This document shows, piece after piece, positions 11,901-23,574 of a stretch of 64,000 bases of DNA (position 1 is the stretch's first letter; every line of letters begins with the position of its first letter). This DNA is from Terfezia claveryi (Eukaryota > Ascomycota > Pezizomycetes > Pezizales > Pezizaceae). Under the pieces are notes generated by a model that saw nothing but the letters and a program-made list of their open reading frames with translations, was not told where the DNA came from and searched no databases. The position numbers and the translations under genes were made by a program. The DNA lies in contig WHUX01000090.1 of NCBI GenBank assembly GCA_015179025.1, forward strand, positions 124,001 through 188,000, read 5' to 3'.

Positions 11901-12606
11901 ATTTCGATCTGAGAAGGGTACTTGTCAGCCAACAAGCCGATTGGTTTTTGAGCCTTGGACATACTTGTGACGTCGCACATCTGGTGGTTTTCCCTGACCG
12001 TGACGCCACCCTGATAGCAAACACCACCATCACCAGTAGGCATCATGGCGTTGCAAGCATTGTCGGTGTGACATACTACCACATTGTCAATATTCCGGCT
12101 GAATGATCCCAGGCCTCACATCATTGACTTACGATTGCAGTTCAAACCAGTCCATCCATCTTTACATTCGCAATCATCACCCTCCCTTGGGAAACGCTGT
12201 TTTCCATCCGCTAGGGATCCACATACTATTCCAAACCCTTTGAATCAACAATCCGTCCATGCTGACCCCAAACTACTAGATTTTGGCTCGGTTCTTCGTA
12301 CCTGGTTTAAGACAGTCGTCTCCTCCGAAGCCAGGTGGACATTCGCATCGACCATCATAATTCGAGCAATTTGCAAACTGTGCACACCTGAAGGCGGGAA
12401 GTTGGCAGTTGAAGCTATCTCGCACGAATTACAATGTCAGCAAACTACCCACTCTAGAATAGAATGTGAACTCACCATGGCGGGCAGTCTTTGGGTCGAT
12501 CGTCGAAAATCTGGGACTGTAGTAAACTAGATTGCGTCGAGTAGTTGAAAGCTGAGGTAGCTGGAAGTGACAGAAGAGCTGAACTGAGTATAGCAAGGAA
12601 CAGCAT
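8987..12606 (-). CDS. Adp1-like ABCG-family (White-type) half transporter with EGF-like ectodomain
   Basis: Eight exons (12606-12476, 12414-12302, 12225-12133, 12075-11965, 11908-11822, 11772-9338, 9275-9202, 9149-8987) join in frame to 1068 residues, close to yeast Adp1. A signal-peptide-like start ([14 protein letters not shown]) is followed by Cys-rich EGF-like repeats ([24 protein letters not shown]), a lumenal region, one membrane span, then the ATPase domain: Walker [10 protein letters not shown], signature [10 protein letters not shown] and Walker [14 protein letters not shown] long acidic/Ser linker precedes the ABC-2 membrane domain, which ends ...[10 protein letters not shown]. Substrate is unknown for this family. 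An apparent in-frame stop at 11885-11887 is bypassed because it falls where the frame changes after the 56-nt intron 11909-11964. The small last exons restore the conserved C-terminal membrane helix. Confidence 0.9.
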
Positions 12607-13829
12607 GTGTACTGAGAGAGCGCCCCCGGCTGGACGGCGCTAAATTATAAATCTGGACAAAGTGGGTTCAGACAGCAAAGAAACAAAGTCCAAAGAGAGC
12701 TTAAACCGGTCCACAGGGCCTTTTCGAGAGGGAGCAAAGGAGAGAGTGTGTGTAGATAAAATAATATGTTTGTTGTTGGGATTCGGTGGACTAAAGCTAC
12801 AAGGTGACTTTGGTCATATGACGAGCGCCTTACTTAATAGGAGATCCAGCCACCCAACTATGGTTATGTCTTGGCACCCCCGTTTTGCGACGGGCCGGGC
12901 TTACTTACTCCACATGGAACAATGCGTCATCAGCAAGCAGATTCTCCGGGAGATGTAGATAGACTACCGATAGCATGATTCTTTGTTCTGCGGCTATGAA
13001 GCCACCTTTTCGCGATTATTATGCTTGCAAACATACCTGCCACTGCCACATTGCATACATATATCCTAGCCCCACGAGGGCTACCTATTTCCGTTCCTTT
13101 CACTGGTTTACTCCAATAACTGCGGAGTCTTCTTAAGACGTAATATCTGAATCATCCATTGCTCATGCCCGTAGTTTCATGGTACGTATATCAACTCGGC
13201 AGAGGGCCTGCAGAACCTCGATTAGGCAGTCGGAGCACATGTATGTAAGTCATGAACCTACATATGTATGTACCCAGGGAGTTGAAGAGCCGTGGGCAGG
13301 TGGTGATACCTCCTGACTGCGTGCTCATGTATGCACATGCATATATCTGTACGAACAATATATCCGCCCCAGCTTTCCATGGCCCAGTCCGTGTGATCCA
13401 TACCTCCGGGACCTGTTGCTGCGGCCCAGTTGGCTTGTGCGATATGTAACTTCTTTTCGGCATCTCAACGCCGGCCAATAAATCCAGGGACACAACAATT
13501 CCTTTACCTTGCTTTCTTTTTATTAGTTTCCAGCTTCCTTCGCGGACCCAAGCGAAAAGCGTCCTTTTTGCCGGTCCGACTAAAACTGCCTTTGTGGCGT
13601 CGGTAGAGAGAACCCCTCCGAATCCCCTGAGTTTAGCAATCCCCGGTGCCTGCGATTCCACCTTTCTCGAACCCACCATACGGGAGAAATCCCTAGAGGT
13701 CAGGGCTCCAACCACCAGGCTGGAGCGGGTGCGATCTAGATCACCCTGTCGTAGCCTTTGCGCTTATTTACGTATACGTGAAGGACCATAGCTCTCGTTC
13801 ACCCAGCACACCATCTTTCCCTTCATTCG
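12607..13829. other. Divergent intergenic region
   Basis: Shared upstream region of the Adp1-like (-) and Ral2-like (+) genes. A 174-codon minus-strand frame at 13191-13715 resembles no family and is probably chance. Pyrimidine-rich stretches with CACC-type boxes just upstream of 13830 look like the promoter and leader of the plus-strand gene. Confidence 0.4.
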
Positions 13830-16145
13830 GTGCCATCGCCAATGTCAAACGCACAAAACATGCAAACCTCCGGGTCGCAGCGAGCAATACATGCTCCTTC
13901 AGCACACACATCCGCAAACTTCTCCAGCTTAGTGTCTACCGTTGTTCGGACTACTGGCGTCGAAGCTCCTCCTCTAGTTGGCTCCTCAACCACTATTGTT
14001 GACGATACGCTGTACGTTTTCGGTGGTCAAAGGTTGACTCGTGCTCGTCCAGGCTTATCGAACGATGTTTACGCTTTGTGTCTGATAACGCGGGAATGGA
14101 CTCTACTGGAAACAAGGGGTGAGATTCCATCGCCCCGTTATTTCCACTCGGTATGCTCGCTTGGAGATACGAAGCTGGTATGTTTTGGGGGCATGTCACC
14201 TGCCAACGGTGGAGATAGGGCCAATTCTTCGCCACAACGAAACACTACAGCTCAGCACAGTAGTCAGCAGCTTCAAAGAGAAGTCGTCGTCATGTCAGAC
14301 ATTCACATATTCGATATACCAAGCAGGACATGGTCATACATCCCCACCACAGACGCTCCTGAAGGGCGATATGCACACTGTGCAACTATACTACCCAGTT
14401 CAGCTATATACTCGAATAGCAGTGCACCTATTCAGGCATTAACAAATGGTGTAATTGACGGTACTGGGGGAGCGGAGATGGTGGTAGTTGGTGGTCAGAA
14501 TTCAGCAAACCAGTACATGGACGAAATCAGTGTATTCAACCTACGGTCGATGAAATGGACGTCGACAAGGTCACTAGAAAGGTACTGTGGGGCTTATAGG
14601 TCTGTTGTGTCACCCTTACCACGGGGAATGACAGCAAGCATGATAGGATCCGGTATTGGAGGAAGTAGAAATGGAATTGGGGGTATACAGCCCCTTGGTG
14701 GTGGTGGCGGTATACTAGTTGCCCAGGGGGAAGACCTCAACCCGAACAGCTCAGCACAAGGAAGTACGGTCCCACCCGTGGAGGGGCACGGCATGCTGAT
14801 ATACTCCAATTACAATTTCCTGGAAGTGAGGCTCGAGCTTCAAGTTCGCCTTCCGGATGGATCGCTAGTGGAGAAACCTCTAGCTGGGCCCTACTCACCG
14901 CCCGGTCTAAGATTCCCAAATGGGGGTGTCATAGATTCACATTTTGTACTGTCTGGGACTTATTTGACGTCTTCGAAGCAGGAATATGCGTTATGGGTCT
15001 TAGATCTTCGGACGCTGGCTTGGTCGAAGATTGATGTTGGTAATGTCTTCTCGCAGGGGTCATGGAATCGAGGTATACTGTGGAATAAGCGGAATACGTT
15101 CTTAATATTGGGGAAGAAAGATCGGTCACTGGTGGAAGACTACAATCAGCGACGAGTAAACTTCAATCATATATGTATGGTCACATTGGAGGCGTTCGGG
15201 CTGTACGATAACCCCCGCATGCACAGCCATCCAGCACTGCAGCGATCTCTCAACAAAGGCGCGCAAGAAATCGGAAGACTAGTTCTCGGAATGCGGGATC
15301 TCGCAGACATGGAATTCCTCGCAGTAGGTGGTGAAAGGGTACCTGTGAACTCTCGCATAATAGCAAGACGATGGGGCTCATATTTCCTGGAGCTTCTCAA
15401 TGCAGCTAACCCCCCTAGTACTTCACCAACATCGGCATCATTAGCACCCTCAGCTCGACTCATGCCTACATCCCTTTCGATCCATGGATCTCATCTTTCT
15501 AATGCAACCATAACTCCCCAAAACGTCTTCACAACAAATTCAACAGCAATACCTGTACTAAACAATACTAATCCAGTTACCCCCTCGCAATTATCACCGC
15601 TCAGGAGACCACGAACTCTCTATCTCCCGCATACTCATCAAACCTTATTGACTTTAGTTCATTATCTTTACACATCAACTCTACCGCCGCCTACCCACCC
15701 TCAATCCTCGCCGCAAATCCTGTGCTCCCTTCTTCAACTAGCTCGTCCTTACCGCGTGGATGGCCTCCTTGAAGCAGTTGTAGAACGCCTACATCAGGTC
15801 TTGGATGGCAAGAATGCCGCCGCCGTTTTCAATGCAGCTGCAATGGCTGCCGGCGGTGGGGCAAGCACGTTCCACCTCCATGGGGACAAAACTCTCCGGA
15901 ACTGTAAGAGTTTGGATGAAAACGAGTTTGGAAAAAGTGGATCAGTCACCCCAACAAATGGGGCTGCTACAGGGCTGAGGACGTCCTCCGGGGAAATAGA
16001 AGATGACCAGGGCACTAGCAGTGGAGTGAGCAGCGTCATCGGGTTACAGAAGAGGGGGCTACGAGGGTTGATGGAGGGAAGGAGGATGAGGGAGCGAGGA
16101 AGGAGCGTTGGTGGAGGAGGAGTGTTGAATGGTACTGGGACATAG
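13830..16145 (+). CDS. Kelch-repeat protein with split BTB/POZ region, Ral2-like
   Basis: Single ORF of 771 residues. The first ~400 residues carry kelch-type blades, recognisable by DTLYVFGGQ (~61), TKLVCFGGM (~112), EMVVVGGQ (~218) and LRTLAWSKID, separated by Ser-rich inserts. From ~490 on, a BTB-like fold can be read as MEFLAVGGERVPVNSRIIARRW then, after an ~60-residue low-complexity insert, LYLPHTHQTLLTLVHYLYT and LLQLARPYRVDGLLEAVVERL. This kelch plus interrupted BTB order is that of Schizosaccharomyces pombe Ral2 and its filamentous-fungal homologues, which act upstream of Ras in mating and morphology. The C-terminus is Gly/Arg-rich. The start at 13830 was taken as the first Met; a start at 13842 is equally possible. 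The Ral2 assignment is by domain order, not alignment. Confidence 0.65.
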   Translation: MPSPMSNAQNMQTSGSQRAIHAPSAHTSANFSSLVSTVVRTTGVEAPPLVGSSTTIVDDTLYVFGGQRLTRARPGLSNDVYALCLITREWTLLETRGEIPSPRYFHSVCSLGDTKLVCFGGMSPANGGDRANSSPQRNTTAQHSSQQLQREVVVMSDIHIFDIPSRTWSYIPTTDAPEGRYAHCATILPSSAIYSNSSAPIQALTNGVIDGTGGAEMVVVGGQNSANQYMDEISVFNLRSMKWTSTRSLERYCGAYRSVVSPLPRGMTASMIGSGIGGSRNGIGGIQPLGGGGGILVAQGEDLNPNSSAQGSTVPPVEGHGMLIYSNYNFLEVRLELQVRLPDGSLVEKPLAGPYSPPGLRFPNGGVIDSHFVLSGTYLTSSKQEYALWVLDLRTLAWSKIDVGNVFSQGSWNRGILWNKRNTFLILGKKDRSLVEDYNQRRVNFNHICMVTLEAFGLYDNPRMHSHPALQRSLNKGAQEIGRLVLGMRDLADMEFLAVGGERVPVNSRIIARRWGSYFLELLNAANPPSTSPTSASLAPSARLMPTSLSIHGSHLSNATITPQNVFTTNSTAIPVLNNTNPVTPSQLSPLRRPRTLYLPHTHQTLLTLVHYLYTSTLPPPTHPQSSPQILCSLLQLARPYRVDGLLEAVVERLHQVLDGKNAAAVFNAAAMAAGGGASTFHLHGDKTLRNCKSLDENEFGKSGSVTPTNGAATGLRTSSGEIEDDQGTSSGVSSVIGLQKRGLRGLMEGRRMRERGRSVGGGGVLNGTGT

Positions 16146-17885
16146 AACGATTTCTGAAATATTGTATGGGGAGTTTTGGAGGCATGGTTTCTGGTATATA
16201 AATGAGGATTTCTCTATGATTTCAGAGGCATTTTGACCATAAAATACCCTTTTGACTTTTACGCTTTTGATGTGGAAGCAAAGGATACTTGGCCCCCAAT
16301 GTCCGAGGAGTGAGCCACCTCATATTCCTTGCTATGTTCTTCTTTCTTTTATTTCATCTAGTTTCTATGTTCCATTTTTTCTAAATTTTGGATGTCTGGA
16401 TTCAGGACCTCCACTTACGAATTGACGAATGAAAAGGAAACGGATTGTTCTTTCTTTCCTCCCTCTTTCTTTGTGTTTTTACGGATACTGTGCGTGTATT
16501 CATAATGCAAAAAGTGGTGTATATCTCTTCAATAAATCAGGTTGATTCGGCGTTCTACATATTTAGGGTACCTGATGGTTATAAGTAGGCTGTAATATGG
16601 GCCAATGAGCATCGTTCCGCTATGCATGTATGCCTAGATTGAAGCTGTTGGAGCACTGAGAAACTGCAAAAAAACTCAGAAGTAAGACCCCTGCTCGAAC
16701 TAATGTCGGTTGCTTATAACGCAAGGAACTTAAGTACTTAATACTACTAATTCTGCCTGACTATGCAATAACCAGGGGTCTTTCTCTGTACTTTGGTAGA
16801 GTTGGAATACGCGTGCGAAAGTGTGTAGACTACAGTAAAGTGAGTGAGTGGTCGATTTTCTGTAGCTGGCTTTAGTGATAAAATCTTAGTGTAACCAGTA
16901 CCTATGGCCTTCCCCGGTGATACCACTGTCCGACTTCACCGCTGTTGAGTAAGTTTGGTTGTTCCTATCTGCCGACATGTAGCTGACCTGCCAGCATACT
17001 ACTGTGCTGCTGACTTCACTTGCCTATCGAGTTTCCTCTCCTTCTCTCATCAGGTTCTGGTTTTATTACTGTTTGCTGTGGGCATATAGTTAACCTGTCC
17101 AGACCTCACCTGCTCCCACTTTCTACTGCTAACTGCTACACTCTCAACTAAGTACTACCGACCCGAACTACCTGCCAACTGATTTACTTCGTACTTGATG
17201 TTATAAAGTAGCTATACTTTGTATATAATAACCTAAGATAATGGACCCGGTTAACTAACCATATTGGGAAGTTCATACCCTTTTAGACGTGATGAGTAAA
17301 CAAAGTACTTTTTTTGAACTCGAGTCGTTCTTTTCTCCCAGCACTCGTTTAGGCTTCCGTTACAATTCAAGAGCGTTACCAGTACCATATTTGTGTCAAT
17401 GTCACTAATATTAGCCCCGCCGCGACCTATGAAACGGGGTTTTGATGATGAGTAACCAAGGATGGCTGATACGGAGATGGGAGCTCCTTTAAATCATGGC
17501 TTGTAATTACCATGTACTTCAAGTAAGGGAGGACAGGTAGGGAAAGAAAATCTAAGGTGTTTGGGACTGGCTTGAAATTCCGTTAGCCCAATATTATATA
17601 AATAGGGAATGAAGTGACTGACCCTTCCAGAGGAACATGATCTCCCACCTCTCTCCGCCTTGGACTGCTCCTGGCAGTTGCCTCCCTCTCCCACGCACTG
17701 GGCGAACTAACTCTCTCTCTCACATAGGATACCAAATGCGTGAAAAGTGCATGCAGGCCATGGATACTAAAGTGAATATCTTAAGCTGGATAGTAAATAT
17801 ATAGAAAACCCAACCGGACAAACCACCGCATGGAAAGAGAACATTTATAATTTATATGGAACTTAAAAAGATATCCGTTAATCCG
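16146..17885. other. Intergenic region between convergent genes
   Basis: Contains the 3' ends of the Ral2-like (+) and Ste6-like (-) genes. T-rich tracts and TTTTCT runs around 16320-16470 fit a terminator/3'-UTR region. No open frame of interest; a 66-codon minus frame at 17494-17694 looks random. Confidence 0.5.
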
Positions 17886-20800
17886 TTATTCAACAATCTT
17901 TCCGCCAGAAACGATCACCCTTCTTCCAATACGGCCCTCCGCCCCATCCCCCATTCCACCAACATTCCCATGAGTGACTACTATAATAGTCATTCCTTCC
18001 TCAGCAGTCAACCTTCTCAACCCTTCATCAAGAACTTTCTCGCTCTCTACATCGAGAGCCGAGCAGGGTTCGTCTAGGAGCAGGACCTTTGGTTTTCTCG
18101 CTACTGCTCTCGCAATAGCTACTCTCTGGGCCTGTCCACCAGAAAGGGAGCAGCCGCCAGATCCGCTCCCATCACCGCCCCGATTTAAAACCGTATGATA
18201 TCCTTCAGAGAGAGAAACTATAAAGTCATGAATACCAGCCAGCTTAGCGGCTTTGTAAACGGCCTCAGGAGAGCAGCCCCGGCTGCCACTCCCGTACGCT
18301 ATATTTTCGAAGACTGAGAGTCCATCAAATAGCCCAGGGGAAGCAGGAACAATGGCTACTACCTCCCTGAGGTATTTCACGTCAATATCGCATATTGGTA
18401 TGCCGTCGAGGGTAATAGCTCCGGAAGGAGAATGGTAGAGTCGAAGCAAGAGTTTGAAAAGTGTGGATTTCCCAGAGCCAGATGAGCCAGTGATGAGAAG
18501 TGGCGGCTTGTGGGAAGGTATTGATAAATCGATTTCATCAAGAACGGGAATCGTATTGCGGTAGGAGAAACTCAGATTGTGGAATACTATTGTCCCTTGG
18601 ATACTGACAGGCCGAAGGCTACCTAAAGATTCATGGGAAACAAGTTGTAGTTGTGATAGTCGGAGAACCCGCCGTGCGGCATCTTTGCAACTAGAAAATT
18701 GCGGGACTGGACAAGTTAGCAATGCCATTCCACTTGATGAAACGGCTTTCCATACTATAATCAACCTCTTTGAGCTCGTGCAACAGAAATAGAGGGGTTA
18801 TCTAATTCAAAACTGCAACGCTGTGGACATACTCATGCCCAGGATGGAGGTTATTTGGGCTAGTGTTAATGACAATATGGTGAGCGCTCCTAGTATAGGT
18901 TCGAGGCCGTATAGTCCTTCTGCTACAAGGTATGTTCCAAGAGAGAGTATCAAAGCTGTCAGGGCCATATTAGCGTCGTCCTCTTCATAGTGCATATTAT
19001 GGAGCTCAATCTTATACCCAATGCCCACGGCATGAAAGACTCCGCCATTCCGAACGCACACCCTCCCCACAAACACCTCTTCAATCCCGTCTTAAATGCC
19101 CCGTTGACAGCTTTCCGATACTTCGCCCTGAAGTATCCATCTAAGTGTAGCATTTTCACAGTGGAAACGTTTTCAATTGCTTCTTGAAGAACATTTCCAC
19201 TTTCCACTACTGCGGAGTTATACTTCTCCTCACAGCTGTCTGCCGCTCTCTGAAAAAGGTGCTCCAATGGGGACAGGACAGCCAAGATGACTGCGACGAG
19301 AAGGGTGAACCTCCAGCATAGAATCAGACACCAGATAGCAGCCATTACGAGCATCACTACTCCAACCAAGCCGTTGCCAGTAAAACGGGAAACAAACTCC
19401 TTCATCTGCTCGGCATGTTTCTCAAGATCCTGGGAGATTCCACCACCTTCATTTTTTGGATCCTCAAACCATTCAAGGGGCTGCTTCAAGATATTTCGAT
19501 AAGCTTCGTTCCTATGATAGTCCACCCATTCTTGACTGACTATTGCGAGACAGTAGAGCATAGTATAATAGGCAACTCCGTCAACTATCGCTGTGCTACT
19601 CGCCACAAACTCCCAGAACTTGAATTCATGGGCTTGAGTATCTGGTGAAACGAAGGATGCTAGTAGCCTTGAGAGGGCGAAGGAGAAAACGGGAGTGGCT
19701 ATGGCATGAACAAAGGTAGCTATAATTCCAAGAATCATGACCAGTCGATATTTCTCGGTGAGAGAGGACCAAACAGTAAGAAAAATCTGGTACAAACCAA
19801 GTTGATCAATTTTCTGTTTTTTGAATAGGAGGCAGAGTGGCCAAATGGCGAAAATAGATTTACATTGTGGAGGGATAAGACTGGATTCTTTTGAATTGGT
19901 AGAGATGATAACCGTGGTGTAGTCTGGGCTGTCAAATTTATAATTGGTGATCTCAGGAGGCCATGGTGGTATCTTACGCCTGTGGGGGTATTGTTCATGT
20001 GCTGCAGGGTTCGGCCTCTCCGATGATCCCGTCTCCACTCCAGATGAGAAACCAAGGATAGGCTTTCCTCCTGAGAATCCGTATTCATAATCATCTGATC
20101 GACAGTCTTCTGGGGTTGATTCGCAACTACGCAGTGAGGCCTTGAAAGTCTGTAAGAATTTCTGAAAATACCCATCTCCTTTATCCTCTAATTCCAACCG
20201 AAGGCCAGATTCTGCCACTACACCATCTTCTATGAAGTAGACCATGTCATCAAATGGGATCTGAGATATATCATGCGTGATTATCACTGTTGTGCGGTCC
20301 TTCCTCCACTCAATAATCGACTTTATGATTCTTGATCTTGTTATCGAGTCCAGAGCACTGACAGCCTCATCTAGGATAAGGAAAGGTGTATCTCGCAAAA
20401 TTGCCCGAGCAAGGACAACCTGTATACCCCACATTAGTTCCCATCACACGAAGGGCTAGTCCGGTTGCACAACTCCTCGTAAAGGGAGAAGGTCCTGATT
20501 GGCCTTACTCTTTGCTTCTGGCCACCCGATAATTTGAGCCCTCTCGCCCCAGCCATCCGAGACCAAATATCATCGGAACTGCCTATCAGACCTTCTCCTC
20601 CTGCCATAAGCAACGCTTCTCTAGCTTGCTGGATACTGACCGCGGATTCTGCTTTGCCCAACGCAATATTTCGAAAAACGGTGTCATTAAAGAGTACACT
20701 ATGCTGCTGCACCAGAGTAATATTTTCTCGCATCCAGTCAGTATCCAAGGATTCGAGAGGCTTTCCATCCAAGGTTATGAAGCCTTCCTGGACGTTATAG

Positions 20801-22283
20801 GACTTCAATATGAGGTTCCCAATTGTAGATTTACCAGAACCAGATTTACCAACAATCCAGGTAGCTTTATTAGGTGCTATCGATAGAGTGATATTTTTCA
20901 GAACCCGTTGGGAAGGGCGAGAAGGATACGCAAATGATACCTGCCAGTGAAGAGATTGAGCGAAGCGTCCGAGAAAAGTAGCGTTCAGCTAAGTTCAGGG
21001 TAAATGCAACTAACATCATGGAATTTGATGTCACCACCAAATTCTTTTAAACTTAAACCCCTAGGCCTTCCCCGAACTCTTTGCATCCTACTCATTAAAT
21101 AACTTAAATGTGCACCGGCAATCTTCCCTTTCTCCAAGATAGCAAGTTGTGGCACCATCATCAGGAAATGCTGAGCAGCCATCAAACAACTCCAAGTCGA
21201 AGTTATAATATCCCCGGGTTGGGTAGCTCCCCTACTGTTTTGATCTTTTCCATTTTCACCCATGGGACTCGAATCTCGATAGTACCAAAACCCTGACGCA
21301 AACATGGCTAATATAACAGATTGGAAAATTCCCTGTTTGAGTGCTTCATAGTGGGCTTGCAACCTGAAGGCATTTGCTGCGAACTTCACTGCCTCAGAAA
21401 AGACTCCAAGTTCAAATGCTTGGCCGTTTAAAGACTTCACATTGGCAATATTGGCTATTGTCCGATTTGCTGACTTGCTGGCTTCAGCGAGATGTTGCTT
21501 TTGTTTCTCAAGCAAGGGTGGTAGTTTTGAATGCAGGTAGTACTGAATAGAACCGGTAATCGGTAATACCACAAGGATAGCCAGTGTTAATCTCCACGAA
21601 TGAAGCAGTGATACTACGAGGCTGAGTATCGAGATGATGACGGATTGTAGAATCAGGCCCAAGGGCTGGCCTAGAGCCGTCTCAAGCTCCCAAATTTGAC
21701 TATACACACAGATCTGTGAGATACATGTTTATCTGAGGCTCTTTCAGCGGTAGAATACTCACGTTTGAGTTTGGGTAAGCATAGCTCCAACTCCATGCTT
21801 ACGTTTATCAAACCATTCTAACTCCCGCACCACCAAACTTTCAAAGACACACTCTCGCGCCCTCTTTGCTTGCAAATCCGCACAACGTTGCCACATTATA
21901 TTCAACACTGCATTGGATATGAACGCCCCAATCCCGAGCCCAACTAGGTTCCAGATAAGCCCTTGAACTTCAGCTCTCAGCACCTTTTTTTCGTATATCC
22001 CCAAGTCAAACTTCAACAATGAGTCTAGGATTTTTCCAATGACGACAGACATAGCTGGGACTATAAATCCACTAATGACAGTAGCAAGACATGCTGTCAA
22101 GAGATAGTAAGAAGCACAGGAATTTGGGAAGAATGAAAATAGGAAAGATAATTTTGCTGTTGGCTTTGACTGGGCTCTGGCTGAAACCTCGTCATCCGAA
22201 ATTCCAGAGTCGTTTTCAAGGAGATCTGAAGCTTCTTCCTCGTCGATGGGGACGAGCCTCTCGCAGGGTATTTCATTGTGCAT
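17886..22283 (-). CDS. Ste6-like full ABC transporter (ABCB type), putative pheromone exporter
   Basis: Six exons (22283-21763, 21699-21015, 20940-20509, 20419-19018, 18955-18833, 18706-17886) join in frame to 1327 residues with the TMD-NBD-TMD-NBD order of a full transporter. NBD1: Walker A GKSGSGKST, signature KLSGGQKQR, Walker B FLILDEAVSALD, His loop IITHD. NBD2: GSSGSGKST, SLSGGQAQR, VLLLDEPCSALD, VVTHG. Second TMD starts LVMILGIIATFVHAIATPVFSF, cut here to its pattern: a hydrophobic helix with the HAxATPVF motif of fungal Ste6 relatives. Length and short N-terminus match Ste6, the exporter of farnesylated a-type pheromone; a general multidrug pump is the alternative. Intron 20420-20508 is long for this gene and contains a TAGTCCGG terminus like those of the micro-insertions. 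The Ral2-like gene is the next neighbour, converging on it. Confidence 0.75.
20457..20481. repeat. TAGTCCGG-type terminus inside an intron of the Ste6-like gene
   Basis: The stretch begins TAGTCCGGTTGCACAAC and continues CTCCTCGTA, closely matching the insert at 1726-1753. It lies wholly within the 89-nt intron 20420-20508. Flanking direct repeats are weak (only an AAGGG core is shared), so this would be an old insertion. Confidence 0.4.
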
Positions 22284-23574
22284 GATTTATTGGTTCTCAT
22301 TCATGCAAGGAATGTGGGGAGTGAAACGTCTCGGTGCTGTTTTCCTCAGATGAATCAGATGAAAATTTAGTTTCTATGTAAGGGGTGTGAACAAAGGAGA
22401 TGAATTATGTACCCAGCGAATTCCCTGGGTGCAAAGCAGGCATTAGGGTATTTTCGCTCTTTCTTTGTGAGCGTAAACGTATGTACGATTAATCCCGTTC
22501 TGGCTCTATCGAGGAAAACTCCGAACAGAAGATCCCTTAGGCTACCGAACCAGTAGTACATAATGCAATAGAAATATTTATTCCATTAAACCGCAGAATC
22601 AGAATCCAATCAAAGCAACTACCGGTAAGTAGTTAGGTTACATTGAAAGGACACTGAGGTACAGTATCTCCAATCTGTTCACTGTGTCTGTCAGTTCAGC
22701 CCCAATAAGTATCTAGCACCTCGCTATTGCCAGCTACCGGAATACATACATTCCAATTTAGGATTGACAAGTACACACAAAAGACAATTATGTGAATAAT
22801 ACAAGGACCAAACATCCACACGGCTTAAGGCCTATTCAAAGGTAGTCTGGTTGCATGGGTTATCTAGCCAAAAAAGGAAAGGCACAGTCGTGAACTAGAA
22901 GGGGCAATTACACTAACGGTCTGTAAGGTTTAAAGGTCGAATATAGTTCCAGTTTTCAGAAAACACTTGATGATGATGAAGGTTGACTAGACTAGTATGT
23001 AGATGAATATGGTTACTTACTTATGAGCTGACTAGTTAGTCTGGTTGTCTGATAGAATGTATGTAACCTGCAGGTTCCGCTTAAGTAAGATTTAGCAAAA
23101 ATAGATATTGCGCTTATGTACCGGTATGTGCCAACCAGACTACGGTATGTGTCAACCTGAGAATTAATTACTGGATAAGGCAGGCACGAACGATATCAAC
23201 CGGATGGACGCTGGCGGGCCACTCGAGTTTGCAATCATACTTGATTAATCGGTACGGCTTTCGTTCCTTGAAATAAATGTAGCCACAGATCCAGAGAAGG
23301 GCTACATATTTCTTATGGAAATTTCCGACTGCGATATCACATCTTCCCCTTCAACATTAGCGGTAGCAGGTTCGGTCGAAACTGTGTATATCAGAGTATA
23401 CACATACTTTATGATAATGCTAGCGGCAGTAGCAAGATATTGGCCCTCTGTATCTATCTCTAAAGAACAACTAAGACCATAGGTATAGACATAGGAGTTA
23501 ACGCAATACAAGGAACCAGGGGATCAATTCTTGGAAATTTAGGGATCTAGACTCCTCATCATTCCCTCCCTCCC
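22284..23574. other. Intergenic spacer with TAGTCTGG-family remnants
   Basis: Promoter side of the Ste6-like gene and 3' side of the PBDC1 gene. It holds TAGTCTGG termini at 22843 and 23033 and the micro-insertion at 23131-23142. No convincing coding region. Confidence 0.5.
23131..23142. mobile_element. 12-bp micro-insertion with perfect 9-bp direct repeats
   Basis: CCAACCAGACTA lies between perfect copies of CGGTATGTG (23122-23130 and 23143-23151). Counting the GTG shared with the left flank, it is the exact complement of the 15-bp insert at 44508-44522, in opposite orientation. Confidence 0.6.

Noticed and set aside
13191..13715. 174-codon minus-strand ORF upstream of the Ral2-like gene
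   Set aside because: No recognisable motif, biased composition, and it overlaps the expected promoter of the plus-strand gene.
18807..19076. Frameshift in the Ste6-like gene
   Set aside because: A 62-nt intron (18956-19017) with a good donor and CTGACAG acceptor links the two frames and restores the membrane helices.
22843..23142. A single 300-bp MITE with TAGTCTGG/CCAGACTA ends
   Set aside because: The right end (23131-23142) is itself enclosed by a perfect 9-bp duplication, so the two ends belong to different insertions.
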